DNA from: Sipunculus nudus | Lineage: Eukaryota; Annelida; Sipuncula; Golfingiida; Sipunculidae | NCBI GenBank assembly: GCA_026874595.1 | Contig: CM049313.1 | Location: forward strand, 75,078,659-75,142,658 | DNA length: 64,000 nucleotides | Direction of reading: 5' to 3' | Part shown: one piece after another, positions 61,401 through 64,000 of the stretch | Position numbering within the stretch: the stretch's first letter is position 1 | Layout: every line of letters begins with the position of its first letter | Translations under genes and position numbers: made by a program | The notes under the pieces: generated by a model | What the model was told of the DNA's origin: nothing | Seen by the model: the letters and a program-made list of their open reading frames with translations, nothing else | The model's database searches: none

Positions 61401-62064
61401 CTTCTTAGTTGGTTTATGTCCACATAATCTAATGTATTTTCTATATCGAAGCCCAGGAGGTCAGAATCCTCTGTGATCCGAGCCCAAGATGAGGAATTTG
61501 CAACTTTCTTAATAAAAGTATGTGAAAATATAGTTTAGTTTACCTCTTTATTTTTGTCAATAAGTCTGTTATTATTCTTATTTATTTATATTAATAATTG
61601 TTGAGATAAAATCAGAATCGTAGAATATCGACCATGTATAAATATTTTTCCCAGTGATATATAATTTCAGACTTACATGGCAAGCATTTTGTAGAGGAAT
61701 TGCTCTCATTTAAAACAACCATATGAATATATTTCTAAGACCAGTACCTGACTAAATTTTGGCCGCAGATGAATTCACAATAAAGCCAGATGTTATTTGT
61801 TTTTCTAAGGATATGACCATTCAGTTACAATTATTACTGCAATGTTTAAATCTTATTTTTGTTTTTACCTGATTGTAGATGAAACAAATCAGCAACCTAC
61901 AAAGGAAATGTAGCAAACTACAGTCTTCCATGGCCGAGGTGGAGCAGGAAGCGCAGAACAAGATGCATAACATCGCAGACCAAAGTGAGGCTGCACTGGA
62001 TGCCGCTCACTCAAAGCTGACAGTCACCATGGAGCAGCTACAGGAGTACGAGAAATTTGTCAAA
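15032..62064 (+). CDS. CNTLN: Centlein (CNTLN) gene, 30 exons, 3' end beyond window
   Basis: This is a multi-exon gene for a long coiled-coil protein. I joined 30 exons with AG acceptors, GT donors and matching phases; they total 3,402 nt (1,134 codons) with no internal stop. The vertebrate protein is about 1,400 residues, so roughly 100-270 residues should lie to the right. Known for the family: centlein sits at centrioles/centrosomes and takes part in centrosome cohesion. Seen here: almost the whole product is heptad-rich and full of E/K/Q/L. Conserved blocks occur in the family order: DKEFVWSLWKRLQV (~51-64), DRKVLEILQ (~88-96), QQADLIKQLQSL and RNQED (exon 10), RARSLSP (exon 12), AAWNEL (exon 14), EEELDLL (exon 15), AWEDVED (exon 20), SMAEVEQEA and YEKFVK (exon 30). 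Introns carry all the transposons. No other gene overlaps it apart from an antisense LINE in intron 13. The alternative, another centrosomal coiled-coil protein, is unlikely given the W/F-rich block. Confidence 0.9.
15520..15596 (+). CDS. CNTLN: CNTLN exon 2
   Basis: Codons 24-49 (DDALRSELSRLRAENQSL...). Acceptor TTTTAG, donor CAG|GTGATT. This is a heptad-like coiled coil directly before the conserved W-rich block, as in vertebrate centlein. Confidence 0.9.
16136..16224 (+). CDS. CNTLN: CNTLN exon 3, conserved W-rich block
   Basis: Codons 50-78 plus two bases. Encodes SDKEFVWSLWKRLQVASPD, the most diagnostic block of the family. Acceptor TTTCAG, donor AG|GTAGTT. Confidence 0.95.
16722..16850 (+). 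CDS. CNTLN: CNTLN exon 4
   Basis: Codons 79-121 plus two bases: EKEKSELKDRKVLEILQSKD then KIYDLQQTISSQSKEISDLLA. The first half is the second conserved family block. Donor AG|GTACTG. If the intron were retained, the frame would stay open for about 70 more codons, to a stop at 17062-17064. Confidence 0.95.
17526..17610 (+). CDS. CNTLN: CNTLN exon 5
   Basis: Codons 122-150 (SKTIAKNEVLSYKDESQRL...LSEK). Coiled coil. Acceptor TTTCAG, donor AAG|GTAGAG. Phase fits both neighbours. Confidence 0.88.
18720..18801 (+). CDS. CNTLN: CNTLN exon 6
   Basis: Codons 151-177 plus one base (IKSMEKHEKNMNELHQQVV...). Coiled coil. Acceptor CTACAG, donor AAG|GTCAGT. The following 4.1-kb intron holds an A2 element. 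Confidence 0.88.
19011..22731 (+). mobile_element. Element A2 copy 2 with three 5' ends, intron 6
   Basis: Starts AGCTCAGCTGAC after TTTTT, with (GTCCGTCT)n near 19058-19110. It is built of ~340-bp A2 modules and ends GTCAGCTGAGCG, a GACCCCTGGGTC near-hairpin, then CTTG. Additional 5' termini occur at 21048 and 21566, each after TTTTT, but I found only one 3' terminus. The short open frames inside belong to repeat modules. Confidence 0.85.
22950..23053 (+). CDS. CNTLN: CNTLN exon 7
   Basis: Codons 178-212 (ELQEKVDEYREKLDGIMMDK...NTRIE). Acceptor TTACAG, donor GAG|GTTAGT. Lysine/glutamate-rich coiled coil. Confidence 0.9.
23513..23569 (+). CDS. CNTLN: CNTLN exon 8
   Basis: Codons 213-231 (VLEMDLAETGKKYEELREE), a 57-nt exon with both ends at codon boundaries, so it could be skipped without a frameshift. 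Acceptor CTTAG, donor GAG|GTAAGA. Confidence 0.85.
24608..24705 (+). CDS. CNTLN: CNTLN exon 9
   Basis: Codons 232-263 plus two bases (HEEAKGLLKKYEKELSQSQQ...). Coiled coil. Acceptor GATAG, donor AG|GTATGT. Confidence 0.88.
25158..25476 (+). CDS. CNTLN: CNTLN exon 10 (largest)
   Basis: Codons 264-370, 319 nt. Begins RQELSDLWQNHHQTVSHAGQ and contains QADLIKQLQSLQKDTQQIMR followed by NQEDAYS, which matches the family segment in order and spacing. Its third positions look GC-richer than those of the other exons. Donor AAG|GTAGCT. Confidence 0.95.
26036..26136 (+). CDS. CNTLN: CNTLN exon 11
   Basis: Codons 371-403 plus two bases (VARAIWPQLDAEQEIQDLKN...). Acceptor TTTCAG, donor AA|GTAGGT. Confidence 0.85.
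26569..26791 (+). CDS. CNTLN: CNTLN exon 12, SLSP basic block
   Basis: Codons 404-478. An acidic segment precedes KRGRVRRARSLSPRH, matching the basic ...RSRSLSPK block of vertebrate centlein, a plausible proline-directed phosphosite. A coiled coil (QKVQRKLEENRKILKLK) follows. Acceptor TGTAG, donor AAG|GTAATT. Confidence 0.93.
27403..27524 (+). CDS. CNTLN: CNTLN exon 13
   Basis: Codons 479-518 plus two bases (HEELEEVKKAHKQRLTRLQA...). Corresponds to the family's DAHEKRKERLQMLQ region. Acceptor TTACAG, donor GG|GTAAGT. The 7.1-kb intron that follows contains the LINE. Confidence 0.92.
28012..28515 (+). mobile_element. Short A-type element (A3), intron 13
   Basis: 5' end as in A1 (AGCTCAGCTGAC, TATAA loop, GTCATCTGAGCT) and a GTCCGTCCATCCGTCCG tract. 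The interior is two ~145-bp modules (GGATGAAGAAACCTAT..., GAGGTCA, GGGGTCAAAG). The 3' end is not the A1/A2 end; the last recognisable bases are GCGGTGCCCTTG before TTG. The right boundary is approximate. Confidence 0.6.
28516..29718. other. Intron 13 before the LINE
   Basis: No gene seen. 28531-28568 matches an internal piece of A1 (compare 51662-51698), so an A1 fragment directly follows the A3 element. The remainder is AT-rich intron. Confidence 0.5.
29851..32715 (-). CDS. LINE ORF2: endonuclease-reverse transcriptase
   Basis: 954 residues. The N-terminal AP-type endonuclease (EEP fold, ~8-245) shows FNCRG (15-19), QEHW (40-43), GDFNAD (159-164) and SDHLPL (237-242), the expected metal and catalytic positions. 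The reverse transcriptase (~500-800) shows FLDASSAFD (632-640), VRQGGVLSP (691-699) and the YADD box (732-735). I see no RNase H after it. Its role is to nick the target DNA and copy the element's RNA by target-primed reverse transcription. The ATG overlaps the end of ORF1 by 8 nt, which suggests reinitiation. All key residues are present, so the protein could be active. It lies antisense to CNTLN. Confidence 0.95.
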   Translation of the reverse strand: MSENLHISKIKCSTFNCRGFDSSFYELHKLCANSHILCIQEHWLYKQELITKLNDLHADFRGIGESPMDAGDGIRPGRPFGGVAILWHKSLDQYITPLPLNCDWACGITLDVCGKKACFITVYLPYESYEKCDSYIDCLANIDVFVKNQCLTSAVYILGDFNADINKTGSLFASILKQFKDDNGYVFSDYVFLDNVFTYVSDSWSTSTTSWLDHCVSTQDAHGAIDMIDVLYDYVTSDHLPLCMSVNTSCIPSVKHEARTFSCKRPNWAKTSKQSLVVYNNAVANAIHDFSDLFHETERCQNVNCQDKNHLSKIDLQYDFLVNVMVNNADRFIDKCTSGSETKKYKTIPGWNEYAGDAHGAARDAFLAWQRAGRPISGPIHNVMVHTKRLFKYALRHCRRLEEQAKADSLGRALSAKKQTEFWTGIKKCKNPRLPCTHTVSGITGDKEILDMWQAHYKSLFSCVHHDAEQLNKISSNFRLITHNQNIRVSESEMMVALSNLKSGKSYDPDGLGAEHYIHAKDALVQPLCSLFTSLLVHGYMPEHMMCSIIVPVVKNKTQSITDKANYRPTALSTIMSKLFEFVIYEKIKHFVNVTDNQFGYKTGHGTELCVGLLKEILRFYQKMGSHMFVCFLDASSAFDRVCHTTLFNKLLRNGVPLYLVRIVYYWYMHQRISVRWNSIRSDYFTATNGVRQGGVLSPLMFNIYMNDLSSKLNTHLIGCCIDKKIINHLMYADDIVVFALSVKGLQKLINIAYDYGISHNIKFNMTKSLYMHITGKDKIWASSDPCLKMGQTLLSPVKQYKYLGCIINSKLQDDDDILRQMGLLYVRANMLKQKFKLCSETVKILLFKMFCYSLYCASLWCKYRKSSIEKVKVAYNNAFRIFLGFPKHCSISKEFISRNITTFDALMRKQFYSLKMRITESENLYVRTLYESDLFLKSDLFNVHNQKMFVIRL
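32708..33940 (-). CDS. LINE ORF1: zinc-binding, coiled-coil, RRM-like protein
   Basis: 410 residues. A four-cysteine knuckle occurs at C4, C7, C24 and C27. A helical, coiled-coil-prone stretch (MMKEIKQIKG... IRQQMKELTLHVKALM, ~180-230) probably mediates multimerisation. A Pro/Thr-rich linker follows (VTPKTTPHVTPRHAP). The C-terminal ~80 residues (LFVTRLHPDTSEEEVKSYVE ... VRRFFK) look like an RNA-recognition-type fold. In this family ORF1 packages the element RNA. ORF1 ends in TGA inside the start of ORF2. The N-terminal MRKCYDC start is the first ATG; no upstream frame was checked beyond 33940. Confidence 0.8.
   Translation of the reverse strand: MRKCYDCNKKHSSVDIRIDDDMYCTECASKKWPDIYARKRAEKSVVSTSDTTELDEHAKSSACKSSVVPEINYINNELLCYIANKMDILPHDLLVKFVVDFYNDDEVEDAKHILYENCTTDSRIKWRKGANKRTANVTDIIAVMHEVDPDRMPKFCALDLSRLPPIDINSVDVTGMMKEIKQIKGSLSGNINDKEIAGLQTEMSDIRQQMKELTLHVKALMPSMTQEKTCAFTEVVASNVTPKTTPHVTPRHAPNYDSPTLTPAGPSPLTGLPSESRPDKQDEVDPGDQVIGEGFTKVVHRKTNRRGNFVVGTSSTPSNQLTTRKRLVSLFVTRLHPDTSEEEVKSYVETKFSVVFECTKLKTRYDTYASFKLEGRCDQIAQFYEPDSWPKDVLVRRFFKQKEKTQTQHE
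33961..34652. other. End of intron 13
   Basis: No gene seen. The part to about 34400 may be the LINE 5' UTR (higher GC, GTGCGTGGGCCGTGCGTGC). From about 34400 it is AT-rich intron leading to the exon 14 acceptor. Confidence 0.4.
34653..34778 (+). CDS. CNTLN: CNTLN exon 14
   Basis: Codons 519-560 plus two bases. Basic KPPKKTRLPKPNPK then DTDAAWNELTQLKKEHRRLQ, matching the conserved D-A-x-WNEL segment. Acceptor TTCAG, donor AA|GTAAGT. Confidence 0.93.
34779..36333. other. Intron 14, CpG-richer block 35250-36300
   Basis: The block is more CpG-rich than neighbouring introns. It holds a 106-codon frame (35534-35854) and a 104-codon frame on the other strand, neither with a recognisable domain. 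ACTGTCA occurs near both edges, but I could not find convincing terminal repeats or a target duplication. Possibly an old DNA element. Confidence 0.35.
36334..37060 (+). mobile_element. Element C, intron 14
   Basis: 727 bp. Starts AGCCCTCAGCC after TTTTT, folding with GGCTGATGGGCT into a 5' hairpin. It ends GGCTGAGGGCT (exact inverse of the 5' 11 bases), a TCAGCTTTTGCTGA hairpin, then CTAG before TT. GTCCGTCCATCCGTCCG and GTTAAC follow the 5' end. Two ~305-bp modules share TTGTGAGCGGGATATCT and GGGTGACCTTGACCTA. GGTGGCGCCACC lies at 36654-36665. No gene. Confidence 0.85.
37061..37871. other. End of intron 14
   Basis: Very AT-rich intron with no element boundary or gene seen. A 90-codon frame (37036-37308) spans the end of element C and is not a credible gene. 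Confidence 0.5.
37872..37972 (+). CDS. CNTLN: CNTLN exon 15
   Basis: Codons 561-594 plus one base (KMNIEEELDLLRVQAKEDAA...). Closely follows the family's KMNLEEELDEL segment. Acceptor CACAG, donor AG|GTTAGT. Confidence 0.95.
38302..38396 (+). CDS. CNTLN: CNTLN exon 16
   Basis: Codons 595-626 (EAQFMLEQQANLMEQQKQDA...). Glutamine-rich coiled coil. Acceptor TGTAG, donor CAG|GTAAAA. Confidence 0.87.
38967..39055 (+). CDS. CNTLN: CNTLN exon 17
   Basis: Codons 627-655 plus two bases (VDMKVSQVQKLTAELDRMTA...). Acceptor TTCAG, donor CA|GTTTGT, a weak donor, so this 3' edge is slightly less certain. Confidence 0.8.
39139..39315. repeat. Foldback (palindromic) repeat, intron 17
   Basis: Two arms of ~70 bp read as imperfect inverse copies: GTTTTCATGGTGTGTCC at about 39160 and GGACACACCATGAAAAC at about 39278. 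Outer and inner parts also pair (CATATGAGTGTCA with TGACACATATATG; AAGTTTAAT with ATTAAACTT). A short MITE or foldback element; no clear target duplication found. Confidence 0.75.
39799..39885 (+). CDS. CNTLN: CNTLN exon 18
   Basis: Codons 656-684 plus two bases (QKLRTELRKTQQVVTEKRIE...). Acceptor TTGCAG, donor AG|GTGGCT. An A1 element lies 131 bp after this exon. Confidence 0.85.
40017..42604 (+). mobile_element. Element A1 copy 3 (uninterrupted), intron 18
   Basis: 2,588 bp. Starts AGCTCAGCTGAC after TTTTT and ends CAGCTGAGCGCC, GTGACCCGTGGGTC, CCTTG before TTTT. (GTCTGTCC)n lies near 40075. It is the uninterrupted reference for the two longer A1 copies, for example AAATATATTTACTC at about 40563, where copy 2 has a TA-flanked insert. 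Contains a C-run at 40987-41002. No gene. Confidence 0.85.
42974..43034 (+). CDS. CNTLN: CNTLN exon 19
   Basis: Codons 685-705 (RLERDLKKKKQKALPTSISGQ), a short, strongly basic exon. Acceptor TTTAG, donor CAG|GTTTGT. Phase fits both sides. Confidence 0.78.
43374..43434 (+). repeat. (AT)n microsatellite before exon 20
   Basis: About 60 bp of pure AT dinucleotides ending 22 bases before the exon 20 acceptor. A shorter (TA)n tract lies at about 25679-25711 in intron 10. Confidence 0.98.
43457..43548 (+). CDS. CNTLN: CNTLN exon 20, WEDV motif
   Basis: Codons 706-735 plus two bases, ending NLDQDAWEDVED. Corresponds to the family's DGWEDVSES motif. Acceptor TTACAG, donor AG|GTGAGA. The acceptor lies just after a long (AT)n tract. 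Confidence 0.93.
43920..44043 (+). CDS. CNTLN: CNTLN exon 21, Thr/Ser-rich linker
   Basis: Codons 736-777 (SETVGDTTGTCNTTETVNTT...). Not coiled; a T/S/G-rich linker at the place where the vertebrate protein is also low in heptads. Acceptor CTACAG, donor CAG|GTAATG. Confidence 0.85.
44240..44335 (+). repeat. Possible tRNA-derived SINE relic, intron 21
   Basis: TAGGCTAGTGGGC (A-box-like, 44244-44256) and GGTTCAAATCC (exact B-box form, 44286-44296) at tRNA-like spacing. The cloverleaf is not intact and no A-rich tail is obvious. Confidence 0.4.
44437..44533 (+). CDS. CNTLN: CNTLN exon 22
   Basis: Codons 778-809 plus one base (AGAEKAHIQRLASKERDRRT...). Basic. The acceptor (TTTAAAAG) is unusual in having A before AG, but it is the one that keeps phase with exons 21 and 23. 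Donor GAG|GTAGGT. Confidence 0.75.
44534..45575. other. Intron 22
   Basis: About 1 kb of intron with no element boundary or gene that I can support. Confidence 0.5.
45576..45715 (+). CDS. CNTLN: CNTLN exon 23
   Basis: Codons 810-856, ending SSSLRQRISSLQQR. Resembles the family's LRERIISLQQQ. The preceding part is Ser/Thr-rich with TSPIP. Acceptor TTTCAG, donor CGG|GTCAGT. Confidence 0.88.
45716..47308. other. Intron 23 and start of intron 24
   Basis: Apart from exon 24 (46684-46815), plain AT-rich intron. No repeat or gene recognised. Confidence 0.5.
46684..46815 (+). CDS. CNTLN: CNTLN exon 24
   Basis: Codons 857-900 (VRLLNAYKTTSTKTITKQKE... then LSTSNQRLQSTRLMLQ). Matches the family's QVSDQRFQTSRQTIKKL region in pattern. 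Acceptor TTTCAG, donor CAG|GTAAAT. Confidence 0.88.
48385..50198 (+). mobile_element. TA-flanked DNA transposon in A1 copy 2
   Basis: 1,814 bp. Inverted repeats of ~27 bp with about two mismatches begin CAGCAGTACCTGC and (other strand) CACCAGTACCTGC, and both continue into GTGAGGGGACACC. TA flanks both sides, and A1 copy 3 shows the site with one TA. GTGTCC/GGACAC motifs repeat within the ends. No transposase frame; a G-run at 48495-48511 could form a G-quadruplex. Confidence 0.88.
50550..51246. mobile_element. Insert with 9-bp target duplication in A1 copy 2
   Basis: 697 bp flanked by CAGTCACCT (50541-50549 and 51247-51255). A1 copy 1 has the uninterrupted site near 1510. The ends (TACGCTC..., ...GAGCCTA) are only weakly inverse. 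The length of the duplication fits Mutator-like elements, but class is unassigned. Confidence 0.75.
52827..52979 (+). CDS. CNTLN: CNTLN exon 25
   Basis: Codons 901-951 (RLTAELEHLREEKDAIEQQL... EEWANIQARLK). Coiled coil. Acceptor TCACAG, donor AAG|GTCAGG. It sits between two large transposon-bearing introns (6.0 and 5.3 kb). Confidence 0.9.
53267..57202 (+). mobile_element. Element B copy 2, 5' end damaged, intron 25
   Basis: Aligns with B copy 1 from GCGATGGTGTGGC (53272) to CACAGGTTCGC, AGGCCTGTAGGCCT, TG at 57202. The first ~20 bases of the 5' terminus are not recognisable. A piece equal to 10325-10525 of copy 1, including its second 5' terminus, is absent at about 54598. The 3' repeat block (55750-56640) is longer than in copy 1. 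Confidence 0.8.
57203..58281. other. End of intron 25
   Basis: No gene or element boundary seen. A 111-codon minus-strand frame (57275-57610) has no recognisable motif and no support. Confidence 0.5.
58282..58379 (+). CDS. CNTLN: CNTLN exon 26
   Basis: Codons 952-983 plus two bases (ISTTEVTKQLAVIKQLRESN...). The TEVTKQ run is shared with the vertebrate protein. Acceptor ATTAG, donor AG|GTAATG. Confidence 0.9.
58763..58871 (+). CDS. CNTLN: CNTLN exon 27
   Basis: Codons 984-1020 (RLNHAERDLAQKRTLVEDFK...). Similar to the family's ERDITMKRHLIEDLKFR. Acceptor TTACAG, donor GTG|GTAAGG. Confidence 0.9.
58872..59546. other. Intron 27
   Basis: Plain AT-rich intron; nothing recognised. Confidence 0.5.
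59547..59606 (+). CDS. CNTLN: CNTLN exon 28
   Basis: Codons 1021-1040 (DDLENKTKELTDSNNRLKTQ), 60 nt, in-frame at both ends. Acceptor TTACAG, donor CAG|GTATGC. Confidence 0.85.
59908..60968 (+). mobile_element. TA-flanked DNA transposon, intron 28
   Basis: 1,061 bp between TA dinucleotides (59906-59907, 60969-60970). Imperfect inverted repeats CAGTCAAGCC... and (other strand) CAGTCGAGCC... share TTATGTCAT-like bases further in. Motifs of the ATAAACGGGATTATGACA type repeat near the right end. The middle is CpG-richer than the intron. No transposase. Confidence 0.7.
61298..61393 (+). CDS. CNTLN: CNTLN exon 29
   Basis: Codons 1041-1072 (MDSLKQQLQTLNREKRDQED... EELDKK). Coiled coil. Acceptor CATTAG, donor AAG|GTCAGT. 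Confidence 0.88.
61879..62064 (+). CDS. CNTLN: CNTLN exon 30 (last in window)
   Basis: Codons 1073-1134: MKQISNLQRKCSKL, then SSMAEVEQEAQNKM, ADQSEAALDAAHSK and QLQEYEKFVK. This parallels the family's SAMAEIETAA...SEQVLEGAQKTL...FTTFVK, so the ...FVK end is ancestral. Donor AAA|GTAAGT. The final 14-24 bases recur as a minisatellite unit in the next intron. Further exons must lie to the right. Confidence 0.95.
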
Positions 62065-64000
62065 GTAAGTTCTGATGGTAGGCCCCATTAATACCAGAAA
62101 TTTGTCAAAGTAAGTTCTGATGGTAGGCCACATTAATACAAGACATTTGTCAAAGTAAGTTCTGATGGTAGGCCACATTAATACAAGACATTTGTCAAAG
62201 TAAGTTCTGATGGTAGGCCACATTAATACCAGAAATTTGTCAAAGTAAGTTCTGATGGTAGGCCACATTAATACCAGATATTTGTCAGAGTAAGCTAAGA
62301 TAAAATGGCACGACAGTATGAGAATGTGTTAAATTCAGTTTGGATAGTAGGCCACAATGGTATGAGGATTTGTTGGATTTAATTGGTAAAGTAAGACACA
62401 ACAGTATGAGAAATTCTTCATGGCACCTCGAAATGAAAAACTTGTCAAATTTAAATGAGGGTGGTAGGCCACAGCAGTATGAGAAACTTGTCAAAATAAA
62501 ATGAGGGTGGTAGGCCACAGCAGTATGAGAAACTTGTCAAATTTAAATGAGGGTGGTAGGCCACAGCAGTATGAGAAATATGTCAAATTTAAATGAGGGT
62601 GGTAGGCCACAGCAGTATGAGAAATTTGTCAAATTTAAATGAGGGTGGTAGGCCACAGCAGTATGAGAAACTTGTCAAATTTAAATGAGGGTGGTAGGCC
62701 ACAGCAGTATGAGAAACTTGTCAAATTTAAATGAGGGTGGTAGGCCACAGCAGTATGAGAAATTTGTCAAATTTAAATGAGGGTGGTAGGCCACAGCAGT
62801 ATGAGAAATTTGTCAAATTTAAATGAGGGTGGTAGGCCACAGCAGTATGAGAAATTTGTCAAATTTAAATGAGGGTGGTAGGCCACAGCAGTATGAGAAA
62901 TTTGTCAAATTTAAATGAGGGGGTAGGCCACAGCAGTATGAGAAACTTGTCAAATTTAAATGAGGGTGGTAGGCCACAGCAGTATGAGAAATTTGTCAAA
63001 TTTAAATGAGGGTGGTAGGCCACAGCAGTATGAGAAATTTGTCAAATTTAAATGAGGGTGGTAGGCCACAGCAGTATGAGAAATTTGTCAAATTTAAATG
63101 AGGGTGGTAGGCCACAGGAGTATGAGAAACTTGTCAAATTTAAATGAGGGTGGTAGGCCACAGCAGTATGAGAATTTGTCAAATTTAAATGAGGGTGGTA
63201 GGCCACAGCAGTATGAGAAATTTGTCAAATTTAAATGAGGGTGGTAGGCCACAGCAGTATGAGAAATTTGTCAAATTTAAATGAGGGTGGTAGGCCACAG
63301 CAGTATGAGAAATTTGTCAAATTTAAATGAGGGTGGTAGGCCACAGCAGTATGAGAAATTTGTCAAATTTAAATGAGGGTGGTAGGCCACAGCAGTATGA
63401 GAAATTTGTCAAATTTAAATGAGGGTGGTAGGCCACAACAGTATGAGAAACTTGTCAAATTTAAATGAGGGTGGTAGGCCACAGCAGTATGAGAAATTTG
63501 TCAAATTTAAATGAGGGTGGTAGACCACATCAGTATGAGAATTTGTCAAATTTAAATGAGGGTGGTAGACCACAGCAGTATGAGAAATTTGTCAAATTTA
63601 AATGAGGGTGGTAGGCCACAGCAGTATGAGAAACTTGTCAAAATTAAATGAGGGTGGTAGGCCACAGCAGTATGAGAAACTTGTCAAATTTAAATGAGGG
63701 TGGTAGGCCACAGCAGTATGAGAAATATGTCAAATTTAAATGAGGGTGTTAGGCCACAGCAGTATGAGAAACTTGTCAAATTTAAATGAGGGTGGTAGGC
63801 CACAGCAGTATGAGAAACTTGTCAAATTTAAATGAGGGTGGTAGGCCACAGCAGTATGAGAAACTTGTCAAATTTAAATGAGGGTGGTAGGCCACAGCAG
63901 TATGAGAAATTTGTCAAATTTAAATGAGGGTGGTAGGCCACAGCAGTATGAGAAATTTGTCAAATTTAAATGAGGGGGTAGGCCACAGCAGTATGAGAAA
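62041..64000 (+). repeat. Exon-derived 45/46-bp minisatellite, open at window end
   Basis: A tandem array begins with the end of exon 30. From 62051, units of exactly 45 bp repeat (starts 62051, 62096, 62141, 62186, 62231, then a diverged one at 62276). Each holds AGAAATTTGTCAAAGTAAGT or a close variant, which is exon tail plus donor. A degenerate stretch covers about 62281-62436. From there to 64000 about 34 units of 46 bp follow. These carry CAGTATGAGAAATTTGTCAA, nearly the last coding bases of exon 30, but TTTAAAT replaces the donor. Units differ at a few places, notably C or T in AGAAA(C/T)TTGTC. Confidence 0.97.

Noticed and set aside
62038-62268. Minus-strand frame of 76 codons with a repeated MWPTIRTYFDKFLVL-type sequence
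   Set aside because: It is the 45-bp minisatellite read in reverse; the period is divisible by three, so the frame stays open by chance.
62436-64000. CRISPR-like regular array
   Set aside because: Units are contiguous with no unique spacers, and the DNA is animal. It is a minisatellite.

Overview
The window is animal nuclear DNA: AT-rich, dense in transposons, and carrying one large intron-rich gene on the + strand. The gene reads as centlein (CNTLN), a coiled-coil centriole/centrosome protein. I join 30 exons with compatible splice phases from an ATG at 15032 to a GTAAGT donor after 62064. Together they give 3,402 nt, or 1,134 codons without a stop. The last coding exons lie beyond the right edge. 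Recognition rests on conserved blocks (the DKEFVWSLWKRLQV block, DRKVLEILQ, RNQED, a SLSP basic block, WEDV, EEELDLL, FVK) remembered from the vertebrate family. The repeat landscape (Helentron-type non-autonomous elements with a GTCCG microsatellite, like the 'pearl' elements of bivalves) points to a marine invertebrate, probably a mollusc. The host is an inference.

Layout. 1-12701: a stack of nested transposons. A 2.6-kb element (A1) was split by a hAT element that itself holds a second hAT, then by a tandem-modular element (A2), then by a different element (B). 12912-13618: a TA-flanked DNA transposon. 13621-15031: upstream region of the gene. 15032-27524: exons 1-13, with a second A2 element in intron 6. 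27525-34652: intron 13, with a short A-type element and an antisense LINE retrotransposon whose two ORFs are both open. 34653-46815: exons 14-24, with element C in intron 14 and an A1 copy in intron 18. 46816-58281: exon 25 and its flanking introns, which hold a third A1 copy (itself carrying two inserts) and a second B copy. 58282-62064: exons 26-30, with a TA-flanked element in intron 28. 62041-64000: a 45/46-bp minisatellite that runs off the window.

The strongest unusual signal is that minisatellite. Its unit contains a copy of the last ~24 coding bases of exon 30, and the first copies also carry the splice donor, so an exon-intron junction appears to have been amplified tens of times. 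Next in interest are three element families (A, B, C) that share no overall sequence but have the same architecture: TT-rich insertion point, 5' AG start, asymmetric terminal inverted repeats, 3' hairpin, GTCCG microsatellite and an internal GGTGGCGCCACC palindrome. All nine copies are oriented with the gene. Three related elements (the A1 copies) serve as each other's empty sites, so insertion points and target duplications can be read directly. I found no RNA gene, CRISPR array, prokaryotic feature or viral gene.
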